A stretch of 64,000 nt of DNA from Cordia subcordata (GCA_028554755.1 JAPTOF010000005.1:4349501-4413500); one strand, 5' to 3'. Shown: positions 11,158 to 24,662, numbered from the stretch's first letter. A program made the numbers and translations. Notes: generated by a model not told the origin, from the letters alone.

Positions 11158-12645
11158 TATACTAGCAGAATTAACCTCTATATTAAAAACCAAAGATAGT
11201 AAATATATTTTATAATTGATTTCGAAATTCAGTGCAGCAGGACTAAAACTTGATGCATTTATTGAATTAGCAGAGATGATTTGATCTCGATGCACTTTTT
11301 CATTAAAAAAGTTATGCATGGATGATATATGTGGCATATTTATATTTGTATATGTTCTTGTGAGAATTATCGTTATAACCATTTTTCGATACGAAATTTT
11401 TATCCGATCAATCTATCCGATTCGTTGAGACGATCTAAGGCCACATTTACGTTAAGGATAAAAGGTTGACATACTCAGAATCGGAAAAGAAAACAAATTT
11501 TTTTTTTGGTCAGGCACAATTATGTTTATCATTTTATTATAACATTTTGTTAATTGTTACTTTGAAGATAGGAGTAAAAATGAAGAAATGTAGTATTTAT
11601 TTTAGAATTTAATGTGGTAACTATTGAATCAGCCATCAAAATTTGTTGATATAACGGAGAATTATATAATAAGAAAATTCACAAACAAAAGATTTAACAA
11701 ATAATAGAATTATAACGACTCCTTCATCATTAATAATTAATTCTTGATAATTACAAGATACTGCATCCTTATGAGTGAGAGAAAACAAAGTACTCTTTAA
11801 ATATTTTTTGGCGTGACAAAAATTTCTAGACATCCGAATTCAACAAATGTACAAGGGCGATGAGATCTCCTCTTCTAATATCTAAAGCATCTTAAAGTTT
11901 TGCCCATCTCTTGAAAAGAAAGCAAGAACCATCCTTCCAATAACCAACATGAACTCAATACCCATTTTCTAAATCATCAAAACTAACATCAACAAATTCA
12001 ATTAGGATGGACATATCTATATATCAATAAGAAAAATTGTTAGTAACTCAAGTAGGAAAAAGAATAATGGAGAATGAATTGAACACAATATATAAATATA
12101 AATTTAATATTTAAACACTTATGATAATGATAATGATATATATCTAATACTATATACCAAAGCAAAACTGTTGTACCACAATCATTTGTATTTTTTGTTG
12201 TACATTTTAATTGTGACACGTGGGGTTCCTTATTTGATACACGTACCCACACGTCAATTCTTTTTATTTTTATGACAACTAAATCCGCATTTTTTTAATT
12301 TAATTATGGCAACAAAATCTTTTTTTTTATTTTTATGACAACAATTCTTTTTATTTTTATGTTCTTTTTAAATGTACCATAATTATATTAAATTTACTAA
12401 TGGTGCATCCTTAAAATCTTTCTATAAATTTATTGATTATATCAGATAATTATAGTAGCTAAATTAATAATCCAGTAAATATACGATTTTTCTTGCCTCC
12501 TGGGAAGAGATATGGGGAGTAAAATATATGGTAAGATAATTGATTGCCTCCTTTGCAATTGTTGCTCATATGGAGACGTAGTATATAAGTTCCATTTGAT
12601 TTACACATACAATGAACTATGTAAAAAAAATGCACTATTGATATA
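11158..12645. other. AT-rich sequence without recognised gene
   Basis: Only short unrelated open frames on both strands. The base composition is strongly AT. Nothing recognisable was found beyond poly-T and poly-A runs. Confidence 0.55.
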
Positions 12646-12763
12646 TTTGTTTATTATTATGGAATATGTGATGAAAAACAATTATATCTATAAATTAAAT
12701 CTTATTTGTTTATTATTATGGAATATGTGATGAAAAACAATTATATCTATAAATTAAATCTTA
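12646..12763. repeat. 59-bp tandem duplication
   Basis: Bases 12646-12704 and 12705-12763 are identical by eye; each begins TTTGTTTATTATTATGG and ends AAATCTTA. The repeat creates an apparent small open frame, which I treat as chance. Confidence 0.9.
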
Positions 12764-15039
12764 CTTTTTTTTATTTTATAAATACACTATTGATATATTT
12801 CTTTGACATGTTAAATATAATAAAAATTAAAAAATAAGGAATTACAATTTTATATATTCGTGTTTTTTGTTTTTAAAAAAAATTAATACTCTTGGTATTC
12901 AAAATCAAAAAATTTAAACATATATACAATTTCGTTCAATAATACATATTAGACACGCGTGCAATTTTATTGATTAATTACATCCCTTTATTATAACTAC
13001 TTGCAATGCTTGATTATTCCGCAGTTGTAGAATGTTTAGGACTTCCCTTAATTATGACAAAATTTGTGTCCTTAATATATATTATCCAGTTATTTTTTAA
13101 TACTATGTGATTAACAGCAACAAAATAATATTTCAAACTATATATTACATATTACATAATTTAAACATTTTGTTCAATTACTTAAGTCTCTCATAAAAAG
13201 ACCATAGTATTGAAAACATACCTAAAACTAAATTTCAAAAGATATATTTGCTTTCAATCTCACATAAAATATAAAAATTAGCCATCAATAATAAATAAAC
13301 AAAATTAAAAACACACATTGCTCCTGTGTATTACACAAGCGATGCTCTAGTAGGATAAGATAGACAATCAACCGAATTGAATTAAATTGTTTTGGTCAAA
13401 AAATTCAACTTTAAATAGTAAAAACATATTGAATTAATAAATTTCTAAAGTGAAGCAAAACTAAATTTATTGATAATGATGTTAGGAACATTATATATGT
13501 ATACTTGTGTGTTAATGACATAATAAGAGGTAATATTACTACTAAAATTAAAATAACTAGCAAAATAAGAAATTAAAATTAATTCATAAAACAAAGTATA
13601 ATAAATGACAAGAAGAAAGTAACAAATAATTAAAATGTAAATTAAAATTGAGGTTTGAGCTGGACTTAATCTCCTTAAGACTTTAAAGCAATGTTAAGGT
13701 ACTGACAATTTCTTGCATAAACCTTCCAGGATACACAATTGTAATAGAAGTGCTCCAAATTACAAAACCTTGCAAACCCAGAAATGTAGACCTCCCCTAA
13801 AGGGAAAAAGATATGTGCAATGAATGCTCAAAACTACCTTGTGCAATTGCTGAGTGAAAACACATAAATCTAAAAGCTTATGGAAACAAAATGTCATGCT
13901 CCTAAGTAATGCAAATCTACAACTATATATAAGAGCAAAATATATAACCATACTAGATACCACTAAAAAAGAACAAATTGGATGATAACTATTGAATTTT
14001 TTAAATGTTTCTTCCACTCACAAATGCTACTATGTTTCTTAAGTTCATGATATACATTTCTCACATTTTATGGGATATGGTGTTATAATGAAATGTAATT
14101 ATGTCTTGCAAAAGCCATAATCAGATAACTTTATAACTTTCTGACTTGGAAATGAATTAGATAACTATTTATCATTTGTAACGTCAGCCAAAGAATTTGT
14201 CAAGTTTTGGCTCCAAAAGTTCATAATGTTAAAATGTTCTTTAGCCAATTTGGTGATAGATTAGAATTATCACTAATAATGATTTACCAAATTGTATCAA
14301 ATGATACAATTGCTCTAATTTTTTAGGTGAGATAAATCTACTCTAAAAATCTTTATCACCAAATTTCTCATTCTCAATTCATTTATTTTAAACACATGAA
14401 AAACACGTGTTTAAAACTCAATTTTTCAACATTCCCCACATGAAAGGAAATTAGATGGTGCGAGTGCAAAATATACAGACATTAGAGATAGTTCAATTAG
14501 AATGACATTGCTTTGAGATGGTAGCTTTTGGCCTAAAACCTTCCCATGTAAAAAATATTGAATTTACTTGTTAACTACTAAATTTGATGTCTTGAACTTT
14601 TAGTTTCAATGTAAACCAAGATATAGAACTCACATAATATCCTCCTAGACATTTTCAAGCCTTCATAGTTGTGTTCATTTCAACTTTGAACAACTTCTAG
14701 TATTCATGAGTACTCTAGAGAATTTAGCCTTAAAATTCTCAAAAAAGTGGCTGACTTGCTACTCATTTAGGTGATCTCTTTTTAAAAATATCCTGCAAGA
14801 CCCCACTTGGATATTCCTAGGATATAAGAATCATTAAAAACATAGCTTAACCTAAAACCTCACGAGCAATACTATCTGCTCGTTATAAGAATAAGTATAA
14901 GGATTAATCCCCTCCCCACAGCTCTAGTGAAGTTACACATAATCCAATTTCCTCTTTGAACCAAAAATTAGAAACCTCCTATCGACAAGGTAGATTTGAC
15001 AATTATGGTGACTCTTTAGAAATATGCTTAAGACCAATT
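12764..15039. other. AT-rich sequence without recognised gene
   Basis: No supported coding region. Open frames such as 13760-14017 (-) show no family resemblance and lie in composition typical of non-coding plant DNA. The last few hundred bases may include the lost 3' end of copia element E, but no LTR pair was found. Confidence 0.5.
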
Positions 15040-16250
15040 TTTAAAGGATCTATACACTTGCTTTCTAGGTAAACCTTTTGTTAAAAGATCTGCGATATTA
15101 TCTTTGGACTTCATATAGTCAATAGAGATAACTCCGTTAGAGAGCAACTATTTCACAGTATTATGTCGACGTTGAATGTCTAGACTTATTATGGTATATA
15201 TTACTACAAGCCCTTCTAAGTGACAATTAACTATGCAGTGTATGCAAATTGCTAATGTAGGCTTTGGTTGATTCCAGATATCCTTTAAGAAATTTCAAAG
15301 CCATTCAACTTCTTCTCTAGCTTTGTCCAAATCTATAAATTTAGATTTCATTGTGGATCTGGTTATACAAGTTTTTTTCATACCTTAGACGCTTATAATA
15401 TTAGTCTAGTGATCTTGGCTTGGAATGCTAGTATATTTGCTAAGTTTTCTCATTGCAAATGTAATATCAAGTCTTCTACAATTCATAATATACATAAGAC
15501 TACCAATAATGCATGAATACTCTAATTGAGATATTCCTTCCCAACATTTTTAGCAAGATGTACACTGACATATATAGTATTTTTGCAATATCGGTGTCAC
15601 TTTTACTAAACTTGTCCATCGGATGTCTTAGTGATTTTGACACCTGATATCAAATCTGTAATACCCATATCTTTCATTTCAAATTATTGGATACCATCTT
15701 TTTGGTAGACTTGGTGACATCACTATTGCTCTTAATAATCAGCATGTCATCTACATAGAGACAAACAATGGCATATTCTTGACTCGTTCCTTTCACAAAA
15801 ACACATTTGTCACATTCATTGATCTTAAAGGTATTAGCCATCATAACTTTATCAACCTTCTTATGTCATTGTTTAGGTACCTACCTCAATCCAGAAAGAG
15901 ACTTCACAAGCTTACATGGAACAAGAAGACCATCTTTACATCTATTTGATGGATTTCTAAGTTATAAATGGTTGCAATAGCTATTAACATTCAAATGGAT
16001 GTGATTCTCATAATAGTTTAATAGTATCAAAATAATCAAGACCTTTTGTTTATAACCTTTAATAACAAGTTAGACCTGGTATTTATCAATTGATCCATTA
16101 GCTTTCATCCTTCTATTAAAAACCATCTACACTTTAAAGGTTTATCCCTAGGAAGAAGATCCACCAATTACCAAGTGTAATTTTGCATTGTGGATTCAAT
16201 CTAACTATAGACTGCCTCTCTCTATCACAGAGCTTCGGGAGTTGACTTAG
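15040..16250 (-). pseudogene. RT and RNase H of copia element E
   Basis: On the minus strand 15720-15800 reads EYAIVCLYVDDMLII, the Ty1/copia catalytic YVDD box, followed by a K..MVSNNLK segment. Around 15890 the block before it (LSGLR, MANTFKINECDKCVF) is present. RNase H-like sequence follows to about 15040. Many stops. Confidence 0.8.
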
Positions 16251-16255
16251 CCTTA

Positions 16256-17411
16256 TTAAAATATTAGATCATCTTCTAACATACAAGTTAAAAAATCAAG
16301 ACGAAAAGACTTAGATGTTCTGGCCTTTTTGCTATGTCCAGGTTCATTCTCATTGTCCTTAGTCATAAACTTTTCTTCTATATCTAGTTTACTATATATT
16401 CTTTTAGAAAAACTTGCTTCTTGTGCATCTTTATAAGGAGATTTTCCTTTAGAAAATTCTGCATTTCTAGACTCAATAACTCTATTCACTTGGATATCAT
16501 TTATTTTTGACTTATGCATAAGATATCTATATGCTGCACTATTCTTCATATATCTAATGAATATGTTTTAGGTCCAATCTCAACCATTTTAAGAGCCAGA
16601 ATCCTACTTTAGCTAGATAACCCAACACTCTTAAATATTTATAAGAAGATGGTTGACATTTCCATAACTCATAGATGTCTTGATTAGCTTCTTATAAAAT
16701 ACCTTATTCAAAATATGGTTTGCAGTTAACATTGGCTCCTTCCCCCGCCCTTTCCGCAATAAGTTATTAGGTAAACTTGAATTGATCAACAAGGCATTTG
16801 TCTCTCTTTAAGGGTTCAATTCTTGCATTCAACAATGTCGTTTTATTTTATGAGAGTAAGAAGTCATAGTTTGATGAACAATTCCATCTTCAACACAATA
16901 ACCCTAAAATCAGCATTTTAATCTTTCTACTGAGTTGATTTTCAACCTCATATTTGTATAGTTTAAATACTTCTAAAGCCTCATCTTTACTTCAAGTAAA
17001 TAAACATAACAAAACCTTGAGCAGTGATTAATAAAAGTAAAATTATTTTTTAGCATTTCTAGTTCACACAGATTTTAATCACAAATATAGATGTGAATTA
17101 GATCTAAGAGGCTCTAAACTTCTTTCCAAAGATTTAAAAGAAGTTCTAGTTAATTTTGATACACATACTTAGTATATTTCATGTTTATTAAAATCCATAT
17201 CAGGAATTAGCCCCATGCTTACAATTTTGTGTAACAAATCAAAATTTACATGATCAAGTCTATTATGCCACAATTTGGAAGATTCCAAGAGACAAGCAAC
17301 GAACTTATTCTTAGTATAAATAACCTTACCCAGTATAGTAGTTGGTACAATAGAAGTTATAGCAGATAGAGCAATCATCAACACATTCAATTTAGAAAGG
17401 CCATCAAGCAA
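16256..17411 (-). pseudogene. Integrase region of copia element E
   Basis: 17169-17411 carries LWHNRLDHVNFDLLHKIVSM, the GAG-pre-integrase zinc-binding block. Near 16600-16680 SSYKYLRVLGYLAKVG matches the end of the integrase core in copia elements. 16256-16549 is the charged linker before RT (NDIQVNRVIESRNAEF). The DDE residues cannot all be traced because of frame damage. Confidence 0.75.
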
Positions 17412-17527
17412 ATAACCATTTTCTATAAATATTTAGGACTTGGAAATTGCAACCCTATCAGAATCAAATACCATATTGAAGTCTTTTTTACTTAATAATG
17501 ACCTAGATAGTAAATTTTTCCTAACGT

Positions 17528-17720
17528 CTATGACATGCAACACATTGTTAAAGGTGAGTTCTTTCCTAAAGTCATCTTCAGTCTAACCTTGCCAACCCCT
17601 TGCACCTCTGAGGTTGATAATTTTCCCATATACAGAGTCTCATCTATAATTTGATTTGTGGTGAACATCTTTCTATCTAAGAAAACATGTTGAGTAGCTC
17701 TAGTATCCACAACTACTTTG
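17528..17720 (-). pseudogene. Protease of copia element E, active site altered
   Basis: Reads WIxDTRATQHVFLDRKMF, where functional relatives have D-S-G-A-T. Ser is changed to Thr, which is tolerated in other proteases, but the following Gly is Arg, so activity is not expected. GVGKVRLKMTLG and the NVLHV region follow. Confidence 0.75.
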
Positions 17721-17989
17721 TGTTACTCACCAAATTGACTTCTGACACCATAGTAGATAAGTTAATATCATAAAAGTCTTTAGCAAGGTTTTCCACCTCA
17801 GTGACACTAGCTTGACCTTGCTTTGTTTTCTTAGAAACATTTTTAAGTCTAGCATTTTCAATAATCCTTGGCTTGATGACGTTCACAGAGTAACTTTCGG
17901 TAAACTTGGGCTTGTCACAATTATATTTGTTATTGCTTCCATCACTTCAGTTCTGACCATAGAGCTTTCTCTTCTTATTATTATTACTT

Positions 17990-18683
17990 GGTTGGCCATG
18001 CTCTAAGATATTTCCTTTGACTTCACGAAAGGCTAGCAACTCTCTTCTTAAAGACTCGATTGTCTTTCTCCATTCTTAATCTCATGATCGAGTCTTCAAG
18101 GGTCATCTCCTTTCTTTTATACTTTAAGTAATTTTTGAAGTCCTTTCAATCGAATGGTAATTTCTCAATCATAGCTACCACTTACAAAGATTTTCCCAAA
18201 TGCAAACATTCTGCTTGGGTTGTCATGGATGATTTGTCGGTATTCTTGAACTTGAGTGACTTATCACTGTCTCAAAATCTACCATCTTGAAGTCAAAGAA
18301 TCTACCTATAACGAACTTTTTCATTCCAACATCTTCAGTCTTATACTTCTTTTCCAAATACTTCTAAATAGCCTTTGCTATTTTAGCTGTAGTATAAACA
18401 TTGTCAAGGATGTTATCCAAGTAGTTTAAGATATAATTCTTGTATACAAATTCATAGTGCTTCAAAGCACACTACAGCAATAATTTAAACATATGGAATT
18501 TCTCCCAACTTAGGAGCCAGCAAGGTGGTTAGACAACATAACATCCAATGTTTCCACCTTTTAAAATCTCTCTTGGTAAACCTTTTAGGCTTTTCAGTAT
18601 AAGAGGGAGGAACTAGATCATATGAGCTATCATAGGCCTACTCGTAAAGGTACATTTCTTGGAGTAGTCTCATTTTTGGGCAT
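17990..18683 (-). pseudogene. Gag of copia element E
   Basis: Begins at ATG 18683 (MPKNETTPRNVPLRV), then KPKRFTKRDFKRW, ALKYEFVYKNYILNYL and KAIxKYLEKKYKTEDVG, a UBN2/DUF4219-type copia capsid. Basic residues (NNNKKRKLYG) follow towards protease. Several TAG/TAA stops. Confidence 0.75.
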
Positions 18684-18694
18684 AATATTAGGCC

Positions 18695-18955
18695 TGTTGA
18701 AATTATTACTTTTATGGTATTGTTTTGATGATTTCAAATGATTGTGCTTGAAAATTATATTTTTAATAATTATTGTGTAATTGAGTTATCATATGATGCA
18801 AAGATAGGATATATTGGAGCACGAAGGTTGGAGCTTCCAAAGTTTACCAAGTATGAAGACTTATAGTTTTAAGTACTTGTAAATTGCTTTTAGAGGATAA
18901 TCCATTAAAGCTTACATTCTCTTGCATACACACTTGCATTACATGGTCTTAATTA
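18695..18955 (+). repeat. LTR-like fragment abutting element E
   Basis: Starts TGTTGAAATTATTAC, and with GGTATTGTTTTGATGAT it resembles the first bases of the Sire-like LTR at 6309. No primer site or matching end was found. It is either a truncated copia LTR or a chance similarity. Confidence 0.4.
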
Positions 18956-19330
18956 ACGATGGCAACAGGACAAGTACCCTGCCCACGACGCAATTCCAAA
19001 CCTGGTACCTGAATACTATCCCAATGCCAAATCTCATCCCAAACCCGATTAAAAATTAAAATAAAACTCCAAACCTAGAACGTCTCGAACCCGCGGGCAC
19101 CCAAAATGTCCTAAACCCGAGTAGAAATTTTGAAAAATTCATCCCTACCCAACCCCGGTAACTACCCAAACCGAAATGAAGAAACAACCAAAAACAAGAA
19201 TAATAATAAAAAACTGAAATTCTAAAAAAATTAAAACAAAAAACCCTTAGACAATCTCCAAACACCAAAATACCTAAGTCTACAATCTCCATACACCAAA
19301 ATCAAAATATATAACCTAGATCTACCAACT
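18956..19330. repeat. CCCG-rich dispersed repeat
   Basis: Contains GACAAGTACCCTGCCC, GAACCCGCGGGCACCC and repeated CAAACCCGA blocks in otherwise AT-rich DNA. The block at 36925-37262 has a similar 'CGGGT' vocabulary. Plant hAT-type non-autonomous elements often carry such CGGGTACCCG ends, but no clear inverted pair was defined here. Confidence 0.35.
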
Positions 19331-21230
19331 AAACATCAAATATATTATATATACACACAAACACAAACACATAGAAGGAAGAACAAGAAAGGCACCTCGA
19401 GAAAGGATATGGGGGCTTGGTTTATGAGAGGTTAGGGGTAAGGAAGTTTGGGTCTGGGTGAGTGGGCGTGGGATTCTAGGGGGTGAAGGTGTCAAGGTTT
19501 TAGGGAAAAAGAGTGGAGGTAGACAGGTAGATAGTTCTAGAATATAGGATTTGGCTGCAGATGATATACGCATAAATACATATATATATATATATGTTTG
19601 TGTATAATATGTATAATATGTATAACAACTTATTTCATTTTTTAATCATTTACGAATGAAATAAATTCCATATTACAAGTGCTTTCGATCACTATGTTAT
19701 TCTTTGGCCTTGTTCTTTTGCTTTTAGGGCTTCCTTTACGTGCTTCTTGTTTCTTAAATACAATTAAAAGATAGTAAATAATTTTTTTTTTTGATTTGTG
19801 GAAGAGGAAAATTGAATGCATATTATTCTTGTATACTTATATGATACATCTGATGATTGGGATGGCAATTTATCGCAAGTACTTTTATTTTTTTTTCTTT
19901 TTAAATACGTCAGCAACTGTAATGCTTCTTTGATCTCATGAAATACTTCAAATAATTGGGTAATCAGAATTAGATTTCATATTTCAACTCGAGTGTATCT
20001 TGTACAATGCACGAGCGAAATATGTATTTTTAATATTTTTATTTATTATTGTGGTTAATTTTTACATTCTATATTTGTGAGAATGAACTAGAAATAAATC
20101 TTTTAAAATTTAATTGTGGCAAGTTTTCAATACTAATAATTTTTTATGAAAAATCTTTAGTAATTGAATAAGATATTTAAATTTTGAAAGTAAAATAGAA
20201 AACAATATGATACTAAAAGTTATAAAAGATCTTTGAATGTTATTTTAGATGAGAAAATAGTATTATCTATTGGTGATTAAATATATTTAAATTAAGTAAT
20301 AATTCTATATATATAGAAGGTTACATTAAATGCTTGGTTGAAACTTGGATAGAGAGGGTTTATCACGATGACATGTGTATGTATCTGTGTTTATGTGTGT
20401 AAGACTTGAACCAAAGTCTAGAATAGTTGAGTAAATAGGAAAAGGAGTCTAGAACATGTAGATCCTTAAATCTACAATTAAGACCCAGCAACACCAACTC
20501 GGTATGGAAGAATGAGTTAGCTAGGTTCATTGCTTTTCTCTTTCTTCTTCCATGCCTTTAAAGCTTATAAGACTAGATACTAGTCCATTATTTACTCCTT
20601 TCACTAGTTGCTTAAATCACTCCCATTGACATACTATAAGGGTTGCTTAATCCTTGTATCCTTCATACGAGCCTTATAAGGGGATTCATGTTTTGCTATG
20701 TCCAAAAATAGCCAATATGGTTAGTCCCCCATTCCTTATGTCTTGAAGCCTTTTAAGACATGAGGAGTAGTGCTTTAATTTTTATGTGGAGTACTGGTAA
20801 TACGCCATCTTTTCATAAGTTTTATTTCCTCCTTTGATGCTAAACACCAAGAGTATATAAGGAGTGCTATGAGTATTTTTTTTATGTTCGTAATCTTATG
20901 AGGATTGAAGATCTCGAAATATAAAAGTATCGCTTGAGAGTATGACTTTGGCCAGTCCCTAGGACACGATTTTAGTTAGTTCTAAATCCTTGTTAAAATA
21001 AAAGGATCGCCAAGTTTAGTGGGATTAGATGGGGAATTGAGGTTCCTAAAGTATAGATTGCTTGGTACTTTGTTTAGGGGGTTTAATGAAAATATAAGGC
21101 CAAAATGTCAGGGATAAGCCTGATGAAAATCTGAGGCTAAAATGTTAAATGTGGGCCTGATGAAAATCAAAGGCCGAAAAGTTGACGTGGGCCTTTATTA
21201 ATCTTAGAGACTTCTCTTTTGAGAACACCT
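19331..21230. other. Unclassified non-coding sequence upstream of element C
   Basis: No gene seen. It includes a short (TA)n at about 19577-19596. At about 21080-21200 there are three imperfect ~38-bp repeats with GCCTGATGAAAATC and AAGGCC-type blocks. The part 20300-21230 may be leader or LTR remains of a retroelement, but I could not match it to either Athila LTR. Confidence 0.45.
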
Positions 21231-22775
21231 CTTAGATTGTTCCATTCTCTTTGAAAGATAAAGCTAAGCAATTGTTTAAGTCCTTACCTTATGACTCTAT
21301 AACTAGCTGAGACAACCTTTAGGTTAGATTTCTTCAGAGATTTTTCTCTATAGTTAGGACGACCAGTCTTAGGGCCGAGATGAAGACATTTGCCCTGGAA
21401 GAGTTAGAACCTTTTCACGAGGCCCGAAAAAGATTGAATGAACTTTGTCGCTAGTACCTACACCATGGGTATAATTTGCATAAATTACTCCAATTTTTCT
21501 ATATGGGTTTGATGTCAAACCAAAAGTTAATAGCCAGTGCTTTAAGTGATGGGGGTTTCTACAATTTGACACCCAAGGAGGCCTGGTCAAAATTAGAGGA
21601 TAGAGGTAATGATTCATTCTAAAATGCCACTTTAGAGAGAATAGGGAAGAGAATTGAGAATGCTACTCTTAGTAGTGTGTTTGGGGTCAACTCGACTTAT
21701 GATTTGGTTACTAAGGTAGATGCCCTTACTAGGAAGTTTGACCAGTTTGTATCATTAGGTACTACATCCACTCATCGGTCCACTTCTGGTATATCTTACC
21801 CTTATCCTCTAAGTCTTACAGAGGTGTGTGCCTTATGGTCTAAGTCTAGTCATACCACGATATCATGTCCTCTTGACCTCTAGTTCCCTGAGTTTATGCA
21901 AGACTACATTCTCACCATCTAGGGTTGTTCATCCACTCCTTCTCACCTCCTTAAGCTTGGGTGGAGTAATCATTCCAAGTTTGTGCAATGTCACAACAAT
22001 GCAGATTCTTATTTATTCTAGAATCATCCTAGTCCATCATTTCCTAGTATTCCAGGGCTTTATCGAGTAGCTTCTCAGCCTAAGTATCCTAGCTCTTCAC
22101 AGCATTCATTTCAGCCTACTCTAATTGATTCCACTCCACCAGTTCAGCCTGTAGTTGACCGTAGGTTTGACTTGCTTGCTGATATGATACAGGTCTAACA
22201 ATAGATGTTCTAGAGCGCAATAGGGGAATTAAAAATGCAAGTAGGACATCTTGCTGAATAAGTTTGTCATAGAGACCCATGGAAGCCATCTGTCCTATCT
22301 AAGCTGAGTCATAGAGATCACTGTAGTGCTTCCAATCCTTCTCCGAATGATTATGCATAGGCTAAGGCTGTCATGACCTTGAGCAGTGGTATGGTCATAG
22401 ACAATCAAGTGGGAGAACGTTTGGATAGAGCTAGGCCTTAAATGACATATGTTGAATGAGAGACTAGTGTGCTTAATGAGAAGACTAGAAAGTTTAAAGA
22501 TAAAGAGAGAAATAGCATTGATGACAGTCTACCACAACGAGAGAGAAAACAAGTTGGTGAATCTTATGACGTTATTCCTAGAGCACCTTTCCCTACAGCT
22601 TTAGAGAGACCAAAGGTAGAGAAAGATGACAAAGAATTGGAAATTTCAGAGAACCTCAAGGATATGAAAGTCAATCTAACTTTAGTAGATGACATTGGAA
22701 AGATCCCAGAGTATTCCAAATCCTTTAGAGATCTGTGCATTAGGAAGAGGCAGACCATTTCCCTACTGAAGAAAG
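21231..22775 (+). pseudogene. Gag of element C
   Basis: One frame can be followed through many stops: KTFALEELEPFHEARKRLNE, LSDGGFYNLTPKEAWSKLED, YDLVTKVDALTRKFDQFVSL, then a Pro/Ser-rich tail and RERKQVGESYDVIPRAPFP. The order matches element B gag. Stops replace expected Gln codons, for example in the block around 22195-22215 (V-stop-Q-stop-MF-stop). It ends with FRDLCIRKRQ before protease. Confidence 0.82.
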
Positions 22776-23330
22776 TTTAGTTTACAGAGAAGGTTAGTAG
22801 TATTTATACTACGAACATTCTGCTTAAAATTTGTGATCTTGGAGTTTTTACCATTTCCTTTGCTAGTAGTGATAACCCAGTAGCCTATGCCTTACTTGAT
22901 TTAGGTTCTACTATCATTCTCATTCCTTTCTCAGTATATTAACGTTTAGGTTTAGGGGCGTTGAAGCCTAACAGAATGGTTTTGTAGTTAGCCAATAGAA
23001 GTAAGAGAAAACTTTGAGGGATAGTTGAGGAAGTCATGGTTAAAGTTGGAGGGTTCTATTATCTCATGGATTTCATTGTTTTAGATATGCATTCAGGTCA
23101 TGCCACTAGGAAAGTGACACCTATTCTTTTAGGAAGACCATTTTTAGCAACTGTCAATGTAATGATACATTGTAGGATAGGGATGATCGAGCTTACATTT
23201 GGGAATTTGAAAACAAACGTTAGGGGTGCTGAGGCTGCAATTATAGATAGAATGGGTGACGAGGAGAATTGCTTCTTTATAGAGTCTGTCATTTTTGGTA
23301 CTGAGGACATCCACGATTCTTTCTAAAAGC
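22776..23330 (+). pseudogene. Aspartic protease region of element C
   Basis: Shows AYALLDLGSTIILIPFSVY (22880-22940), in which the protease triad D-[ST]-G reads D-L-G, as is common in Athila-like elements. This is followed by TPILLGRPFLATVNVMIHCR and ELTFGNLKTNVRGAEAA. Stops fall after SVY and VL. A linker runs to about 23735, after which polymerase sequence is absent. Confidence 0.82.
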
Positions 23331-23929
23331 TAAGCTTAATAAGATCGTCAAGCAATTAAATTTTGAGGCTTTTAGTGAGATTCATTTAAAGAGTAATATA
23401 CTTCCCTTAGCAGACACACTTGATTCCTATGTTGAGGAGTCCTTTGATTCACTCTTAGTCCTGACAGATACTGTTGAGCTTGATGATATTATTGCTCTTA
23501 TTAACTCTAAAGTCTCTCTTTTTTGAACCAAATGCCTTTTCCAATTCCCTCACTTTCCCTTAAATCTAGTGAGTCCACTAGTATAGATCCTTTAGCTGAG
23601 AGTAGTCCTGAGCTTTCAACGAATGTGCTTTCTACTCTTTTGGAATCCATATCTATGCCCTTTACTTCCAATCTTAGAGACGATAATGTTTCAATTTCTT
23701 TTGGATTCTACTAAAGTTTAGAATTGTCGTTAGCTAGTCGAATTTGAGAGAAGAGATTCACGTGTTCGATCCATGCACAGAAGAGTGTGTTGTTGTGCCA
23801 TTTCTTACAATCTACCCTATGAGATGTCTATTTTCTGACCCGTTCCTTTGATCTGAGGATGCCTAGCATGACCTAGTGTCTACATTCTTAGGGCGTCATT
23901 TCAATGTGTCGTCATTTATTGTATTCATT

Positions 23930-24163
23930 TAGGACCCGTTTGGATTGGTTTTTTTCCAAAAGCGCTTTTTTTAATAGCTTTTGAAAAATAGCTTTTTTTT
24001 AGAAGCTGAAAATTCTGGCTTCTAGAAAAAGCTATATATGAGCTTTTTTCAGAGTTTCAGCTTTTTTGGAAGCTAAATCAAATAGTTATTGTAAATTTAA
24101 TGTAACTTTTTCAAGAAAAAAAAGTGCTTTTTCCTGAAAAAAGCCAATCCAAATAAGCCCTTA
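23930..24163. mobile_element. hAT-like MITE inside element C
   Basis: The left end TAGGACCCGTTTGGATTGG pairs with the right end ...CCAATCCAAATAAGCCCTTA (reverse complement TAAGGGCTTATTTGGATTGG). The inner arms also pair (AAAAGCGCTTTTTT with AAAAAGTGCTTTTT), so the element can fold into a hairpin. About 230 bp, no coding capacity. The flanks TATTCATT and TTGCATTT are only partly alike, so the target duplication is uncertain. Confidence 0.72.
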
Positions 24164-24590
24164 TTGCATTTTTATGTGCTGATTTGCTTATTTGGCAGTA
24201 TGTGCCTAAGGACTTTAAACACCACTAGCTTTAACATTACTGGCTAGCTGAGGGCGTAAAATCTAGCCCTACTAGGAGGTGCTCTAGAAGATAGCTAAAA
24301 GTTTGTTTAATAAGTTCTTTACTTTTGTTTCTTTCATCTCTAGTGTTTTAGTACATTTTGTTTTTGTTTCATTTCCCTTTCATTTTCTTTTGTTGCCCTC
24401 ATGTCCATTGCTTTCTAATGCAGCGAAAATTTGAAAATATCACAAGAAAGAGGGAGAATCAAGGAACTAAATTTTAAGGCTGGAATTAGCCAAGAAATCC
24501 CATTGATAATAAAGTCTAAGAGTAGGAATAAATATATTAATGAATAATTTCTGGAAAAGGTTTTCTAACAATGAGAGCTTTCACCCCTAT

Positions 24591-24662
24591 AGGAATCCAA
24601 AACTAAATAGGAAACTGAAACTAAATAGGAATCCAAAAATAAATAGGAAACTAAAACTAAAT
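24591..24662. repeat. Four 18-bp tandem repeats
   Basis: Units at 24591, 24609, 24627 and 24645 alternate between AGGAATCCAAAACTAAAT and AGGAAACTGAAACTAAAT, with one or two differences. The alternation suggests duplication of a 36-bp dimer. Confidence 0.88.

Larger units (their letters stand above)
15040..18683 (-). mobile_element. Decayed Ty1/copia retrotransposon E
   Basis: Minus-strand order from 18683 leftwards is gag, protease, GAG-pre-integrase and integrase, RT, RNase H, which is Ty1/copia order. No LTR pair or primer site was found on either side: the right limit is the gag start and the left limit is the last RNase H-like sequence. Stops and frameshifts occur throughout, and no piece exceeds 100 residues. 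Confidence 0.82.
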
